Origin: Hyphomicrobiaceae bacterium UBA7697
Lineage (GTDB): Bacteria > Pseudomonadota > Alphaproteobacteria > Rhizobiales > Methyloligellaceae
Assembly (NCBI GenBank): GCA_002482645.1
Contig: DLGJ01000008.1
Coordinates: 558,001 to 622,000 of the forward strand
Length of the DNA stretch: 64,000 nucleotides
Direction: 5' to 3'
Part shown: in pieces, positions 1 through 8,900 of the stretch
How the letters are laid out: each line of letters opens with the position of its first letter
Numbering within the stretch: the stretch's first letter is position 1
Position numbers and translations under genes: made by a program
Notes under the pieces: generated by a model
Database searches by the model: none
Told to the model about the DNA's origin: nothing
What the model saw: only the letters and a program-made list of their open reading frames with translations

Positions 1-82
1 GCATAGGGAATGGCGCAGGCCAGAGCAAGGCGAACGCGCGCCGGGAAAGATGAAATCGCGGCAATGTTCCAGGCAGCGGACT

Positions 83-457
83 CTAGCCCACCGTGTTCCA
101 GCGTCCGTCGGGCTGACGGCAGGCCGTACCGTTGGTGGTCTGAGGCTGCCCATCCACGAAAAACGTATGGGTGAAGGGCCGGCAAAACGAATTGCCCTGT
201 TTGTAGGGCGTGCCCGGAACGAACTGGCCGTTATGCTGGTTGGACGGATTGGTCCAGGACGTGACTTGGCCCGCCTGGCCGAATTCCAAGGCTTGGTGCT
301 GGGCGTCGGCCGCCAATCGCTGGTCCTGCGCGTCCAGTCTGCCCCCGCCGGAGTTGCCGCTCATGGAACTCCACAAGGCATCGGTGCCAAGGTTTCCGTC
401 GGTTCCGCAAGCCGCGAGAACGAGCGGCAACAACACGATAGCAAGAATAGGTCTCAT
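83..457 (-). CDS. RT0821/Lpp0805-type surface lipoprotein
   Basis: A 124-residue predicted lipoprotein. The N-terminus has a short hydrophobic stretch ending in a lipobox L-A-A-C with the lipidated cysteine at residue 17. The C-terminal half carries the pattern of the RT0821/Lpp0805 surface protein family: a W-x-N-P segment, a G-N-S-F-C-R-x-F segment, a second cysteine in T-A-C-R-Q and a final D-G-R-W. Members are small outer-membrane or periplasm-facing proteins of unknown role, often near cell-envelope regulators. The gene stands alone, with the two-component operon beginning about 135 bases away on the same strand. Family assignment rests on the cysteine and tryptophan pattern and was not checked by search. 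Confidence 0.75.
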   Translation of the reverse strand: MRPILAIVLLPLVLAACGTDGNLGTDALWSSMSGNSGGGRLDAQDQRLAADAQHQALEFGQAGQVTSWTNPSNQHNGQFVPGTPYKQGNSFCRPFTHTFFVDGQPQTTNGTACRQPDGRWNTVG

Positions 458-591
458 TGGTCTTTCCCCAGCCCAAGAAGGACCCGAACGTCCCCCACCC
501 AGAGGCTGAGCAAGGAAGTGTAACCTCTCGGCACACTGTTAAGAATAACAAATCTGGCCAAATTAGGTTGCACCCGACACTGGGAAAAAAG

Positions 592-1953
592 TCAACCTGC
601 GGGCAGAGTTAGCCTCGCGCATAGCCCCCCTTTGGGCCCCTTTTCGAGTTCGAAGCGGCCCTTGTAGAGATGGGCCAGATCCGCGACGATCGACAGGCCG
701 AGCCCCGAGCCGGGCTTGCTTTCGTCGAGGCGCTGGCCGCGCTTGACCGCTCGTTCCCGCTCCGCCTTGGTCAATCCCGGCCCGTCGTCGTCCACGGTGA
801 CGACGATCTCCCCGTCGCCCGAGCGCTGGGCGGCCACGGCGACGGCCCCCTTGGCCCATTTGCAAGCGTTGTCGATGAGGTTGCCCGTCATCTCCTCGAA
901 ATCCTGCTTCTCGCCCTGAAACTTGAGCCCGGGGCCGACGGACACGGTCAGCACGATGCCCTTGTCGTCGTAGATGCGGTCGAGCGCCCGCTTGAGGGCC
1001 ATCAGCGTCGGCTCCACCTCGGTCACGCCCCCGATCACCCCGGAGCGGGCCGCGACGCGCGCCCGGTCGAGATGATGGGTGATCTGCGTGCGCATGATCT
1101 CCGCCTGCTCGACCACCTTGTCCGAAAGCGCCCCCCCATGAGAACGCGCTTCGTTGCTGATCACGCTCAGAGGCGTCTTCAGCGCATGAGCCAAATTGCC
1201 CACGTGCGTTCTCGCCCGTTCCACGACATCGCGATTGGATTGAATGAGCGCGTTGAGTTCGGTTTGCAGCGGCTTGATCTCGTCGGGGAGTTCCCCCTCC
1301 AGTTTCTCCGCGTCGCCCGAGCGGATCGCCGCGAGATCGTGCCGGATGGCGCGCAGCGGCAGCAGCCCGAAGCGCACCTGGAAGAACGTCGCGACGGTCA
1401 AGCCGGCACCCAGGATCACGAGCGCCAGAATGAGCATGGTCGTGAACTGCGCGAGATCGGCGTCGATTTCCGCCGCATCGCCCCCCACGGCGTAGGAATA
1501 CGCCGCCACCCCGTCATTGCCCGGCCTGATCTCCCGTTCCTCGATGCGCAGGTTCTCGCCGTCCGGCCCTGGCGCATAACTTCGCCGGGTCAACGTGTCG
1601 TCGGGAGGAACGTGTTCCTTGCTTGGAAGATCCAGCTCTTGATCGAGGAGGGAGCCCGACACGAAGAGCGGACGCGCGGCGCTCTCGAGCGGCTTGATCT
1701 GCCAGTACCAGCCGGAAAACGGGATGTCGAAAACCGGCGCTCCAAGACTCTCGGGAGATTCGGGAATATCGCCGCCTTCTGCCGTGCTCGCGGCCACGAG
1801 GCTCGTCATATAGACGTCCAGACGCGCATCGAAATTGCGTTCGATGCTTTGGCGGTAGAGGGAGGTGAGCAGAATCGCGGCGATGGGCATCACCACGAGC
1901 GTCCAAGCGGCGGCGGAGACGAACAGTCTGAAGGCGAGAGATTTCGGCCCCAT
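592..1953 (-). CDS. Sensor histidine kinase of an envelope two-component system
   Basis: A 453-residue membrane kinase. It has a transmembrane segment near residues 8-31, a periplasmic sensor region to about 170, a second membrane segment around 171-195, a HAMP-like linker, then the phospho-acceptor box H-A-L-K-T-P with His256. The ATPase domain shows the N box (N-L-I-D-N-A), a G1 box D-D-G-P-G-L and a G2 box G-S-G-L-G-L-S. It should phosphorylate the response regulator whose stop codon lies four bases upstream of this start, so the pair is co-transcribed and probably translationally coupled. The overall type is PhoQ-like. The signal is not known, but the PepSY protein at the head of the operon points to the envelope or periplasm. 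Confidence 0.93.
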   Translation of the reverse strand: MGPKSLAFRLFVSAAAWTLVVMPIAAILLTSLYRQSIERNFDARLDVYMTSLVAASTAEGGDIPESPESLGAPVFDIPFSGWYWQIKPLESAARPLFVSGSLLDQELDLPSKEHVPPDDTLTRRSYAPGPDGENLRIEEREIRPGNDGVAAYSYAVGGDAAEIDADLAQFTTMLILALVILGAGLTVATFFQVRFGLLPLRAIRHDLAAIRSGDAEKLEGELPDEIKPLQTELNALIQSNRDVVERARTHVGNLAHALKTPLSVISNEARSHGGALSDKVVEQAEIMRTQITHHLDRARVAARSGVIGGVTEVEPTLMALKRALDRIYDDKGIVLTVSVGPGLKFQGEKQDFEEMTGNLIDNACKWAKGAVAVAAQRSGDGEIVVTVDDDGPGLTKAERERAVKRGQRLDESKPGSGLGLSIVADLAHLYKGRFELEKGPKGGLCARLTLPAG

Positions 1954-1957
1954 CGGG

Positions 1958-2629
1958 CTAGGCCCCGTCGGGATTTTCCGTGAGACGGTAGCCGAGCCCC
2001 CGCACGGTCTTGATGAGATCCGCGGGCAGCTTCTTCCGCAAGCGTCCGATAAAGACCTCGACGGTATTCGAGTCCCGGTCGAAATCCTGCTCGTAGAGAT
2101 GTTCCACGAGCTCGGTGCGGGACACGACGCGATCGCGATGCATCATCAAATAATGCAGCACGCGGTATTCGTGCGAGGTGAGCTTGATCGCCTGGCCGTC
2201 GACCGTGACCCGCGCCGCCTTGGTATCGAGGACCATCGGCCCGCAGGCGATGTCGTTGCTCGCATGTCCCGCCGAGCGGCGCAGCAATGCGCGCAGCCGG
2301 GCCAGCACTTCCTCCATGTGGAACGGCTTGGCGACGTAGTCGTCCGCGCCCGCGTCCATGCCGGCGACCTTGTCGCTCCAGCGCTCGCGCGCGGTCAGGA
2401 TCAGCACCGGCATCTTGCGTTCGTCGCGCCGCCATTCTTCGAGGACGGACAGTCCGTCCTTCTTCGGCAGTCCGATATCGAGCACGACGGCGTCGTAAGG
2501 CTCGGTGTCGCCGAGGAAGTGCCCCTCCTCGCCGTCGAATGCCGTATCGACGGCATAGCCTGCTTCGCCGAGCGCTGTGACAAGCTGGCGGTTGAGATCT
2601 GGATCGTCCTCGACGACGAGAAGCCTCAA
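1958..2629 (-). CDS. OmpR/PhoP-family response regulator
   Basis: A 223-residue DNA-binding response regulator. The receiver domain has the acidic pair Asp8-Asp9, phospho-acceptor Asp51 in V-L-D-I-G-L-P, Thr79 and Lys101 in A-K-P-F. The C-terminal half is a winged-helix OmpR-type DNA-binding domain, with the typical H-E-Y-R-V-L and V-R-G-L-G-Y-R-L segments. It is activated by the kinase encoded directly downstream, and the two genes are four bases apart. The PepSY protein gene lies about 105 bases upstream on the same strand, so the three probably form one unit. Length and architecture are normal for the family. Confidence 0.95.
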   Translation of the reverse strand: MRLLVVEDDPDLNRQLVTALGEAGYAVDTAFDGEEGHFLGDTEPYDAVVLDIGLPKKDGLSVLEEWRRDERKMPVLILTARERWSDKVAGMDAGADDYVAKPFHMEEVLARLRALLRRSAGHASNDIACGPMVLDTKAARVTVDGQAIKLTSHEYRVLHYLMMHRDRVVSRTELVEHLYEQDFDRDSNTVEVFIGRLRKKLPADLIKTVRGLGYRLTENPDGA

Positions 2630-2734
2630 GCGACTGCCCTCCCTTGGCGTCTTGATTGCGTTAATGCCGTCTAGATCTGCATCAGACCCGTGGCGATTCT
2701 GGGGACGGCCTCGTCCCTATCCTGTGGACGCGCG

Positions 2735-3034
2735 CTACTGTCCCGTCTTGGCGTTTATCGTGACGTTCTTGACCGCACCCTGCTTGCCGAGGACCGTGGC
2801 CTGATAGACGAAACTGTTGCCGTTCTGGCAAAGCACGATCTTGATGACCTTCCCGCCGCCCTTGGCCTGCGCCTTGTTGACCGCGGCCGTGCCCGGGATC
2901 AGCCCGTTCTTCGAAATCAGCCCGCCGGCCGATCCGAGCGGCATGCATCCCGCATTGGCCGCCGTCGCTGCCGCCAAGCTGGTCAGCGCGGCAATCCCAA
3001 TGGCCGCGAATAGTTTGAACCCATGACAGGTCAT
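2735..3034 (-). CDS. Secreted PepSY-like small protein
   Basis: A 99-residue exported protein. It has a Sec signal peptide with a hydrophobic core near residues 8-24 and an A-N-A-G cleavage site. The mature part ends in a stretch resembling a single PepSY repeat (V-Y-Q-A-T-V-L, then V-T-I-N-A-K-T-G). PepSY proteins inhibit or tune proteases and sensors in the periplasm. It precedes an OmpR regulator and its kinase on the same strand, which fits a modulator of that kinase. The start used gives a normal positively charged signal-peptide N-region. The match is by motif only, and the family could be a neighbouring one. Confidence 0.7.
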   Translation of the reverse strand: MTCHGFKLFAAIGIAALTSLAAATAANAGCMPLGSAGGLISKNGLIPGTAAVNKAQAKGGGKVIKIVLCQNGNSFVYQATVLGKQGAVKNVTINAKTGQ

Positions 3035-3103
3035 CTCAGCCCCACAGTTCTCATCATGGACACCACCATACGGCAGCGCCCATGAATGGCGCCTGAACGC
3101 CTC

Positions 3104-3355
3104 CTAGGCCGATCGGTCCGGTTCACGCACCCCCGCGTCCCGCCCGCCCTTCGCGGCAGCATCGTCCACCTTGGCGCCGAGCGCCGCAAGCCCCAAGCCA
3201 CCGAGAATGACCGGGATTTCCGTCAGAAGCTCCGGCAACGTCAGATCGCCCACGGCCCAAAGCCCGATGGCCGACAGCGCCGCCGTGAGGCCGAGAATTT
3301 GAGTCCGGTAGCCCTTGGCGAAGCCACCGGTGATCAGCCAAGCAAGATTGGTCAT
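3104..3355 (-). CDS. Small membrane protein at the 3' end of the GTA cluster, holin-like
   Basis: An 83-residue protein with two short hydrophobic segments (about residues 18-36 and 46-62), a charged C-terminus and no signal peptidase site. It is the last gene of the minus-strand GTA/tail cluster, 102 bases after a membrane-anchored coiled-coil protein. Position, size and topology suggest a holin or other lysis accessory, but no sequence motif proves this. The next gene downstream belongs to a two-component operon, so the cluster ends here. It could equally be a structural membrane protein of unknown role. Confidence 0.5.
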   Translation of the reverse strand: MTNLAWLITGGFAKGYRTQILGLTAALSAIGLWAVGDLTLPELLTEIPVILGGLGLAALGAKVDDAAAKGGRDAGVREPDRSA

Positions 3356-3457
3356 CCGTCATCTCCTGTTTTGGTTAGTGGAATTGGAATGAGTGGACTG
3401 CCGCCCCTGGCGGGCGGGCGCGAAAGACGCGAACGCTCCAAGGACCGGCCTCGCGGC

Positions 3458-3751
3458 TCAGGGCCCGGCCGCCGCGAAGGGACCGGCGGTCCTGTTCGAG
3501 GCACGCCGGTCCAGCTTGGCCTCGATCCGCTGCAGGACACGGCGGACCTCGCGCATCTCGGCTTCGAGCCCGATCACCCTGTCGCCGGCATCGATCGCAC
3601 GCACGGCCTTCGTCTCCAATTCGGACACGCGGCTGGTCAGCGCGCCGACCCACATGAACAGTCCCGCGGACTGAACCGCGATGGACAGGATCAACGCGAC
3701 CGGCACCCGCCGGTCCAAGGTCCAATGGCTCTCTGTCTCGCTTACGGCCAT
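3458..3751 (-). CDS. Membrane-anchored coiled-coil protein, phage-type
   Basis: A 97-residue protein starting at an ATG whose frame gives one transmembrane helix (about residues 15-37) followed by a heptad-rich segment (about 40-84) that predicts a coiled coil. This architecture is common among small prophage and GTA proteins next to holins or Rz-like factors. The gene sits between the tail-fibre-assembly-like gene (17 bases upstream) and the holin-like gene. A role in lysis or membrane attachment is an inference from neighbours. Longer frames that start further upstream run across the neighbouring gene and are not supported. Confidence 0.6.
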   Translation of the reverse strand: MAVSETESHWTLDRRVPVALILSIAVQSAGLFMWVGALTSRVSELETKAVRAIDAGDRVIGLEAEMREVRRVLQRIEAKLDRRASNRTAGPFAAAGP

Positions 3752-3768
3752 CTCCTGTTCCGAACCTC

Positions 3769-4464
3769 TCAGATCTTCGCGCATGCCTGGAAGAACGCAT
3801 CGACATCCGCCTCGCTCATGCCGCCTGCCGCCGCGAGCGTGTCCACCAAGGGGTGATCGCGTTCGACAAGACCCATCTTCGCCCAGGTGATCGCCGCCGC
3901 CGCGCGTTCGGCCCTGCTCGGCAGATTGTCGAAGACGGCTTGAACGGTTGCGGGGACCGCGCCGGTCCGCGCGGCCTCGATCGCTTCGGACTCGGTGATG
4001 ACGCTCCGGGTCATAAGCCCGATCAGCAATTGCCTCGGGCTTATACTGGCCGGAACCGTCGCCGCGCGTTTCAGCGCGGCATCCTCCACCCAAGACGCGG
4101 CCTGCGAATTCCAACGGTCGTGCGGTCCGGGCTTTTCCGCGGTCACATCGTCCGGCAACGGACCGATCTCCGCGATGACCGTCTCCTCGCCGACGAGACC
4201 CGTGATGCCGCCGTCCTCGCGTTCGGACGTGAGGTAAACCGTCTCGCCGCGATGATCCTCCACCTGCCTCCACGCATCGCCGGCGAAGCAGCGCGCAAAC
4301 CCTTCCTGCGGTGCTGGCGGCGCGATCGCCGTCGCGTTCGCCGGAACCGCCCAACGCTTCGGGTCGTCCACGGAAAGATGGCGGCGGTTCCAAATCTCCT
4401 GCGCCCTTCGCGGGTTTCCGGGCAACAATTCGCCGGTCTCCGGCGCATAGGTCCAGATGTCCAT
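3769..4464 (-). CDS. Tail-fibre-assembly-like protein
   Basis: A 231-residue protein. The N-terminal part reads like phage tail-fibre assembly chaperones, with a D-D-V-T-A-E-K-P-G-P-H-D-R-W stretch and a following tryptophan near residue 120, as in proteins that describe a value and then W-x-W segments. The C-terminal half is helical. The start codon overlaps the stop of the DUF2793 tail protein in an ATGA arrangement, so the two are translationally coupled. It probably helps assemble or trim the fibre made by that upstream protein. The assignment is by motif and position. Confidence 0.6.
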   Translation of the reverse strand: MDIWTYAPETGELLPGNPRRAQEIWNRRHLSVDDPKRWAVPANATAIAPPAPQEGFARCFAGDAWRQVEDHRGETVYLTSEREDGGITGLVGEETVIAEIGPLPDDVTAEKPGPHDRWNSQAASWVEDAALKRAATVPASISPRQLLIGLMTRSVITESEAIEAARTGAVPATVQAVFDNLPSRAERAAAAITWAKMGLVERDHPLVDTLAAAGGMSEADVDAFFQACAKI

Positions 4465-5837
4465 CAGCCGAGCCTCATTTGTTTGCAGACGTAATGATTG
4501 ATCGGGCGCGTCTCGGCGCCGCCCGCACTATCTCCAACCAGCTCGCCACCGGTGACCACTGTCGTAAGACCGTTGATGCCCCCAACGTCGTACTGATACA
4601 GCGTGCGCTGAAATATGTTCTGGCTATGCGTATGTGCCTTGATCCCGTCGGGTTGCGCGGTGCCGGGATGGTCGCCGGTCTGGCCGTCGCCCGCGCGGGC
4701 CGTGCGTGTCGCGCGGTTGGGATCGTTCGCACTGCCATTCGCCCAGATGCGGTCGAACGTACCGCGCCGGTCGGGGAGGACGAGATCGTCGCCCGAGACC
4801 ATCCACGGATAGCGCGCGGCGCATTTCGGATTGTCGAGCGCTCCGTCCACGATGGTCGCGCCGTCGAGACTGATCCAGCCCGCCCGCGCCGCCGTATCGT
4901 AGTTCTCGGTGATCTCGCCGGGTGGCGTCAGCGCCGTGAACAGATCGACGAAATCGATCGCCGTCGTGCCGATCGTGCCGCCTTTGTCGGACACGCACTG
5001 CCATTGCGTATCGGCATTGACCGTGCCTTCCTGCACGGTGACGAGCGCGCCCGTGTGCTGGTCGTAGGCCGAGAGCGCCGCCGCGCGCGACGGTGATGCA
5101 CCCGTGACGTAGATGCCATTCTCCTCCGGCGCCGTTTGGTCCTTGACCAGAACGAGCTCGCCGGCCGCTAGCGTCACCCCGTCGAGCGTGTCGCCGCTGT
5201 TGAGACCGGTCGCGATCGAGATCGCCGAGATCGTCGCGGCGCGCACCGTAAACGCGGGGCCGGACGTTTCCGGCAGCCAGGTGATCCCCGCCGACCAATC
5301 GGCGCTCGCGGCCGAGAGCTTGAAATAGAGCGTCGGCTGCCCGCTGTTGCCGCCGTCCGAAACGACGAGCACGGAGAAAGCGGCGTCCTCGCCGTCATAG
5401 GCCGTGCGACCCGCGATCGCATCGACCGCCGCGTCGGGCTGATAGGCCGGGCCTTGCGGCCCTTGCGGGCCTTCGATACCCGCGAGCGTCCAGTCCGCGC
5501 CGTCGAAGCGGTACATGGCGTCTTCGTCCCGGACCCAGGCGAGCCAGCCCGCGCCGCCGCCCTCGCCCGGCAGGTACGAGCGCCATTCGCCGTCGATGAA
5601 GCGGGCGACGCGCGTTTCCCAGCCGATCCACGCATCCGTCGCCGTCCCGCCGCCCCCGGCGACGATGTAGCAATCGCCTTCCGACGGAGAACCCGGCGGC
5701 GCGGTCAAATCCTTGTCGAGCACGCTGAGCTGCACGAGCGTATCCAGCAGCGTCATCGCCTCGTTATGCGTGACGTGCTTCTGCGCCTGCGCGGCCGCGA
5801 GATAGGGAATGCGCAGCTTCGCGCTTTCTTCGGCCAT
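4464..5837 (-). CDS. DUF2793 tail/fibre protein
   Basis: A 457-residue protein. The N-terminal 80-100 residues carry the DUF2793 pattern (L-P-Y-L-A-A-A-Q-A-Q-K-H type with I at position 1, then H-N-E-A). It continues with a short collagen-like G-P-Q-G-P-Q-G-P run near residue 127, a beta-rich middle and a C-terminal tail-collar-like region with a T-H-S motif. Such proteins sit after the g15 protein in rhizobial GTA clusters and prophages and are likely receptor-binding or fibre proteins. I chose the ATG at 5837. A 13-codon upstream extension is just the translation of a palindromic repeat. Confidence 0.78.
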   Translation of the reverse strand: MAEESAKLRIPYLAAAQAQKHVTHNEAMTLLDTLVQLSVLDKDLTAPPGSPSEGDCYIVAGGGGTATDAWIGWETRVARFIDGEWRSYLPGEGGGAGWLAWVRDEDAMYRFDGADWTLAGIEGPQGPQGPAYQPDAAVDAIAGRTAYDGEDAAFSVLVVSDGGNSGQPTLYFKLSAASADWSAGITWLPETSGPAFTVRAATISAISIATGLNSGDTLDGVTLAAGELVLVKDQTAPEENGIYVTGASPSRAAALSAYDQHTGALVTVQEGTVNADTQWQCVSDKGGTIGTTAIDFVDLFTALTPPGEITENYDTAARAGWISLDGATIVDGALDNPKCAARYPWMVSGDDLVLPDRRGTFDRIWANGSANDPNRATRTARAGDGQTGDHPGTAQPDGIKAHTHSQNIFQRTLYQYDVGGINGLTTVVTGGELVGDSAGGAETRPINHYVCKQMRLG

Positions 5838-5845
5838 GTTTACGC

Positions 5846-5940
5846 CGTCATTGCCGGACTTGACCCGGCAATCCATTTCATTGGCGTTTCCCTCCGAGAA
5901 GGAACGGCGTGGATGCCCGGATCATGTCGGGGCATGACGA
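5846..5940. repeat. Palindromic intergenic repeat, copy 1
   Basis: Two inverted halves. The left half begins CGTCATTGCCGGACTTG and the right half ends GGGGCATGACG; each is a hairpin on its own. The element lies between the g15-like tail gene and the DUF2793 gene on the minus strand. It belongs to the family seen again at 10376, 10795, 14497, 18750, 18999, 28640 and 54583. Confidence 0.85.
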
Positions 5941-5968
5941 AGACGGAAGGGTCGGTCATGGTCGCTCC

Positions 5969-8900
5969 TCAGTGCTGGTAGTCGTAGATCAGTTCGGCGG
6001 TAGCAGGCCCCGGCCCGTAGACCGGCGAGACCTGCGCCACACGCACATTCACGTTCCATTGCGGCGCGCCGAAATCGTCCGTTTGCATCGCGGCTGTGTA
6101 GGCGACGGCCGGCGACGATGTCTCGACGCCGCGCAGCACCGCGCCGTGCGGCGCATCGAGAACTTCGAGCCGGTAGCGTTCCGCATCCTCGCCGAGCGGC
6201 ACTTCGAGCCCCTCCCAGCTATCGCCGCCGTAGCGCGTGCGGCGGACCCATTGGAGCGCCCAGTCTCCGGACACGGGATCGCGCTTGCCTTGAATGTGAA
6301 CGGGCGACAACGGGCGAAGACCGAGGCCCTGAAAAGCATGTGTCGCCGCGATATAGGTGTCGTCGTCGAGACTCTCGCTCACCGGGCCGTATCTGTAGTT
6401 CAGAGCGAGTCCGATTTCGTCAGGACGCAGATTGAGCGCGGTCACGGCGCTGTTGATCACGACGAAGCGCGCACCGGCCGCCACGGGATTGCGCATGGCC
6501 CCTTCCGTGCCGTTCTGTCCGCGCAGCAGCACCGAGAGGTCGTACACGCCCGCCTCCACCAGCGCCGCCATCTGGAACTGGATCAGCTCGAAATCGCCGT
6601 CTTCGTTCCGCACGGCCGCGTAGTTGGCCCCGTTCAGCAGGGCCTCTTCCGTCACCGATTCCAGTTCGCCATGGTCGAGCGCGACGCGCAGCACATTGCT
6701 CTTGTCGTAGCGATGGACCGGCCCCGAATAGAAATCGAACGCCGTCCGCCCCATGGTGGCTTGCGCGGGCAAGAACGCGTTCAGCTCGTAACCGCTCGTG
6801 CCGGGCGAGCGATAGACCGCGACAGCCCCCGGCCACGGATCGGCCGTGGCGGCCGCATAGCCCGCGTACGGCGCTTCGTCGCCCCGCAGCAGCGGCAAGT
6901 CCAAGAACACCGCATCGGCCGGGCCGAACACCGTGACCGGATTGAATTCGCGCGCCTTCTCCGGCGCCACCACCGCGTCGTGATTGAACGGCTCGACCGA
7001 ACGTGCCTCCACGTCCTTGAACATGGCATCGCGCGTCTCGGTGAGCCGCAACGCGTAATCCCGTTCGCCCGACGACAGCGTGACCACATCGCCCGGCTCG
7101 AGCGCGAGCCGGCTCGGCGGCAGCGCGAAGCTCCCGCGTTCGCGCGCGGCCCACGCATCGCGCAGCCAGCGCTCGGCGATGGAGAGCGCCTTTCCCTGCC
7201 CCATGACGATGGAAAGGTTGGCCGCCGCCGCGCGGTCGCTGCGGCTGCCGAGGCGGCGCGCCTCGACCGCGCCTTGGGCGTAATCCTCATTGCCGTCGAC
7301 GTAAGTGATCTTCGCGGAGAGCGGCAGCTCCGTCTCCTGTCCGCGCGTCAGCGTATAGAGCGGCGCCTCCGCGTCGGTCTCGACGAGCCCGTCCGGCGTC
7401 ACGGATGCGACGGAGCCGAGCCGTCCGCGGTGGGCGAACTGGATCAGCCCGCCGGACTCGATGGCATCGAACAGGAAGGCGAGGCTCAAGGGTTGCAGCG
7501 CGTCGCGCACCGACAGGATACGGTCGATGACGAACCCGTCGAGAAAGCCGTAGAGCTTCGTTACATCGTAGCGGGTGAAGCCGTAATCATCGAGGATCTG
7601 CCGCACCACCGCCGCGAGCGACCCGCCGCCCACGCGCCCCGTGAGCCAATGGCCGAGCTCCCAATTGCCGCCATCGGCCCACACCGACAGCGCGTAGGGA
7701 AAAGCCGGATAGGGCCGCGCATCCCACGTATAGATGAAGATGCGCGAGGCATCGACCATGCGGCCGCCATAGACGCCCGAGACCGGGTTCTGCCCGGACA
7801 CATAGTCCTCGTGGCTCGGATCGAAATAGCTCAGGATCGCCTGGATGTAGCGGCGCTGCATGAGATCGTCGCGCACCGCATGCGAGAAATAAGGCGCATA
7901 CGACTCCGAGCTCTTCGGATCGATGAACACGTTCGGCTGGTTCGAGCCCTTGTCCACGGCGGGACAGCCGAGCTCGGTGAACCAGATCGGCTTGCCTTGC
8001 GGCACCCAGCCCGTATGCGATCCGCTTTCGACGCCGCCCGGCCGGTTGTAATGACGGTTCTGCCACCACTCTTTGATCGCCTTGGTCTTGTAGATCCACG
8101 CCTTGCCGTAAGCGCCGTCGGTGATGGGAAGCCGCGTCTGGCTCAGCCGCTCTGCGCTTGCCTCGTTGCCGGTCGCGCCAGCGGACGGGTAGTACCAGTC
8201 GAAGCCCTCGCCGCCGCGAATGTTGCTGCGGAGATAATCGAGATCGTAGATCGAGTCCCAGCCCGCCTGGCGGTCGAGATGGGTTTCGCCGTCGCGCCAA
8301 TCCGACAGCGGCCAATAGACGTCGATCCCGACCGCGTCGATCGCGCTCGACGCCCATAGCGGATCGAGGTGGAAATAGACGTCGCCCGAGCCGTCGTCCG
8401 GCTGATAGCCGCGATATTCGGTCCAGTCCGCGCCGTAGGTGATTGCGGTAGCCCCGCCGAGCACGCCGCGAACGTCCGCCGCCAAGTCCACCAGCGCATC
8501 GACGAAGGGAAAGCCGCTCGCGCTCCCGCGCAAGGACGTCGCGCCGCGCATCTCCGAGCCGATGAGAAACGCATCGACCCCTCCGGCCGCCTTGCACAGA
8601 TGCGCGTAGTGCAGAATGAAGCGGCGGAAGGACCATTCGTCGGGTCCCGTGTACGACACGCGCTCGCCGTCGATCACGAAATCGGACGCCGCCGCCGCGC
8701 CGGCGAACGCCGCCACCTGGCTCGCGCACGCCGCCGTCTTGTCCACGGTCCCGCCAAGCCCCGGCGCCGGATCGCAGGTGATGCGCCCGCGCCAGGGATA
8801 GGCGGGCTGGCTCGCGGCACCCGAATAAGGATCGGGCAGCGCGTTGTCCGAGGGCACGTCCATCGAGATGAAGGGATAGAACGTGACTTTGAGCCCGCGC

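Noticed and set aside
670..1983. 437-codon plus-strand frame opposite the sensor kinase
   Set aside because: Antisense shadow of a kinase with all catalytic boxes.
5909..8359. 816-codon plus-strand frame opposite the g15-type gene
   Set aside because: Arginine/histidine-rich translation typical of an antisense frame in GC-rich DNA. The minus-strand protein has the full GTA architecture.
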